From Pedobacter sp. (lineage in GTDB: Bacteria > Bacteroidota > Bacteroidia > Sphingobacteriales > Sphingobacteriaceae), in contig JANXVH010000019.1 in NCBI GenBank assembly GCA_025351765.1, positions 1 through 47,094 on the forward strand: DNA of 47,094 nucleotides, in the 5' to 3' direction. The notes under the pieces are model-generated. The model ran no database searches. It had not been told where the DNA came from and saw nothing but the letters and a program-made list of their open reading frames with translations. Shown here in pieces: positions 46,904 through 47,094 of this stretch (positions are counted from its first letter, which is position 1; each line of letters opens with the position of its first letter). The translations under genes were made by a program, and so were the position numbers.

Positions 46904-47094
46904 AAATTGCTAATCCCTTTCCAATCGGCATAAGCCTTAACGGCTCTTTTATGCCTTAATCTGCGATACACCCCATCACCCTCTCTACCACCAGAACCAT
47001 CCGTATTGCCTTCAATAGTTTGGATCCAGTCGCCTTGAACACCCGCTATCAAACCACAATGACCAATTCTTTTTAATGCCGGGAAATAGATGCC
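46900..47094 (-). CDS. CHAP-type peptidoglycan hydrolase (C-terminal part; 5' end beyond the window)
   Basis: The last 64 codons of a gene running off the window edge. The frame reads IYFPALKRIGHCGLIAGV, then WIQTIEGNTDGSGG and REGDGVYRRLRHKR. This is the C-terminal end of a CHAP/amidase fold: His in IGHCG and Asn in EGNT fit the second and third members of the Cys-His-Asn/Glu triad; the catalytic Cys lies outside. Such single-domain hydrolases often serve as endolysins in Bacteroidota prophages. Its stop overlaps the start of the next gene by 2 nt. Confidence 0.75.
   Translation of the reverse strand, partial: GIYFPALKRIGHCGLIAGVQGDWIQTIEGNTDGSGGREGDGVYRRLRHKRAVKAYADWKGISNL

Overview
The window looks like a chromosomal segment of a Bacteroidota bacterium, most likely a Sphingobacteriaceae member such as Pedobacter. 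Four kinds of evidence support this. Several promoters match the Bacteroidota form (TTTG about 20 nt upstream of TAnnTTTG). There is a type IX secretion C-terminal sorting domain. The glycosidase families (GH97, GH92, GH2) are typical of the phylum, and the regulators are of the SusR and periplasmic-propeller hybrid types. The replicative polymerase is a DnaQ-DnaE fusion. There is no rRNA, tRNA, CRISPR array or insertion sequence that I can support.

Region 1 (1-3.0 kb) is the 5' part of a fused ResB-CcsA cytochrome c assembly protein on the minus strand, cut by the window start. Region 2 (3.2-19.9 kb) is a glycan-degrading block without a SusC/SusD pair. It holds a SusR-like membrane regulator, a retaining-type GH97, a GH2 beta-galactosidase, a GH92 protein whose usual catalytic acid is Gln, a GH30-like enzyme and a divergent GH38. 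All five enzymes carry export signals. The housekeeping pair adk-obgE and a decayed Tet-type MFS transporter interrupt the block. The mix of alpha-mannosidase families with GH2 and GH97 suggests scavenging of mannose- and galactose-containing glycans; this is inference.

Region 3 (20-27.9 kb) is mixed: a class V aminotransferase, a thioredoxin-fold protein without CxxC, a HAD phosphatase/mutase, an SRPBCC (AHSA1) pseudogene, a DUF1080 hydrolase paired with a Tat-exported Gfo/Idh/MocA oxidoreductase (a probable 3-keto-glycoside module), malate dehydrogenase with a small retropepsin-like protein, and a lipocalin. Region 4 (28-33.8 kb) carries dnaE, trxA with a clear promoter and terminator, and a DUF58 protein. 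Region 5 (33.8-42 kb, minus strand) has a class III aminotransferase, then an apparent operon of split transketolase, ECF sigma factor, candidate anti-sigma protein and small periplasmic protein. An FAA hydrolase-M23 peptidase-Bcp operon and a short T9SS-sorted protein follow.

Region 6 (42.1-47.1 kb, minus strand) has a 1407-residue hybrid histidine kinase with two receivers and no DNA-binding domain. At the window edge lies the end of a CHAP-type peptidoglycan hydrolase, overlapped by a 130-residue protein with a lipobox at one end and a transmembrane segment at the other. That is the layout of a unimolecular phage spanin, so the window may end inside a prophage or lysis cassette.

The observations most worth a second look are the candidate endolysin/u-spanin pair, the GH92 Glu-to-Gln change, the 11-nt periodic strand-switching repeat, the two pseudogenes, the exonuclease-polymerase fusion with a degenerate PHP site, and the kinase lacking an output domain.
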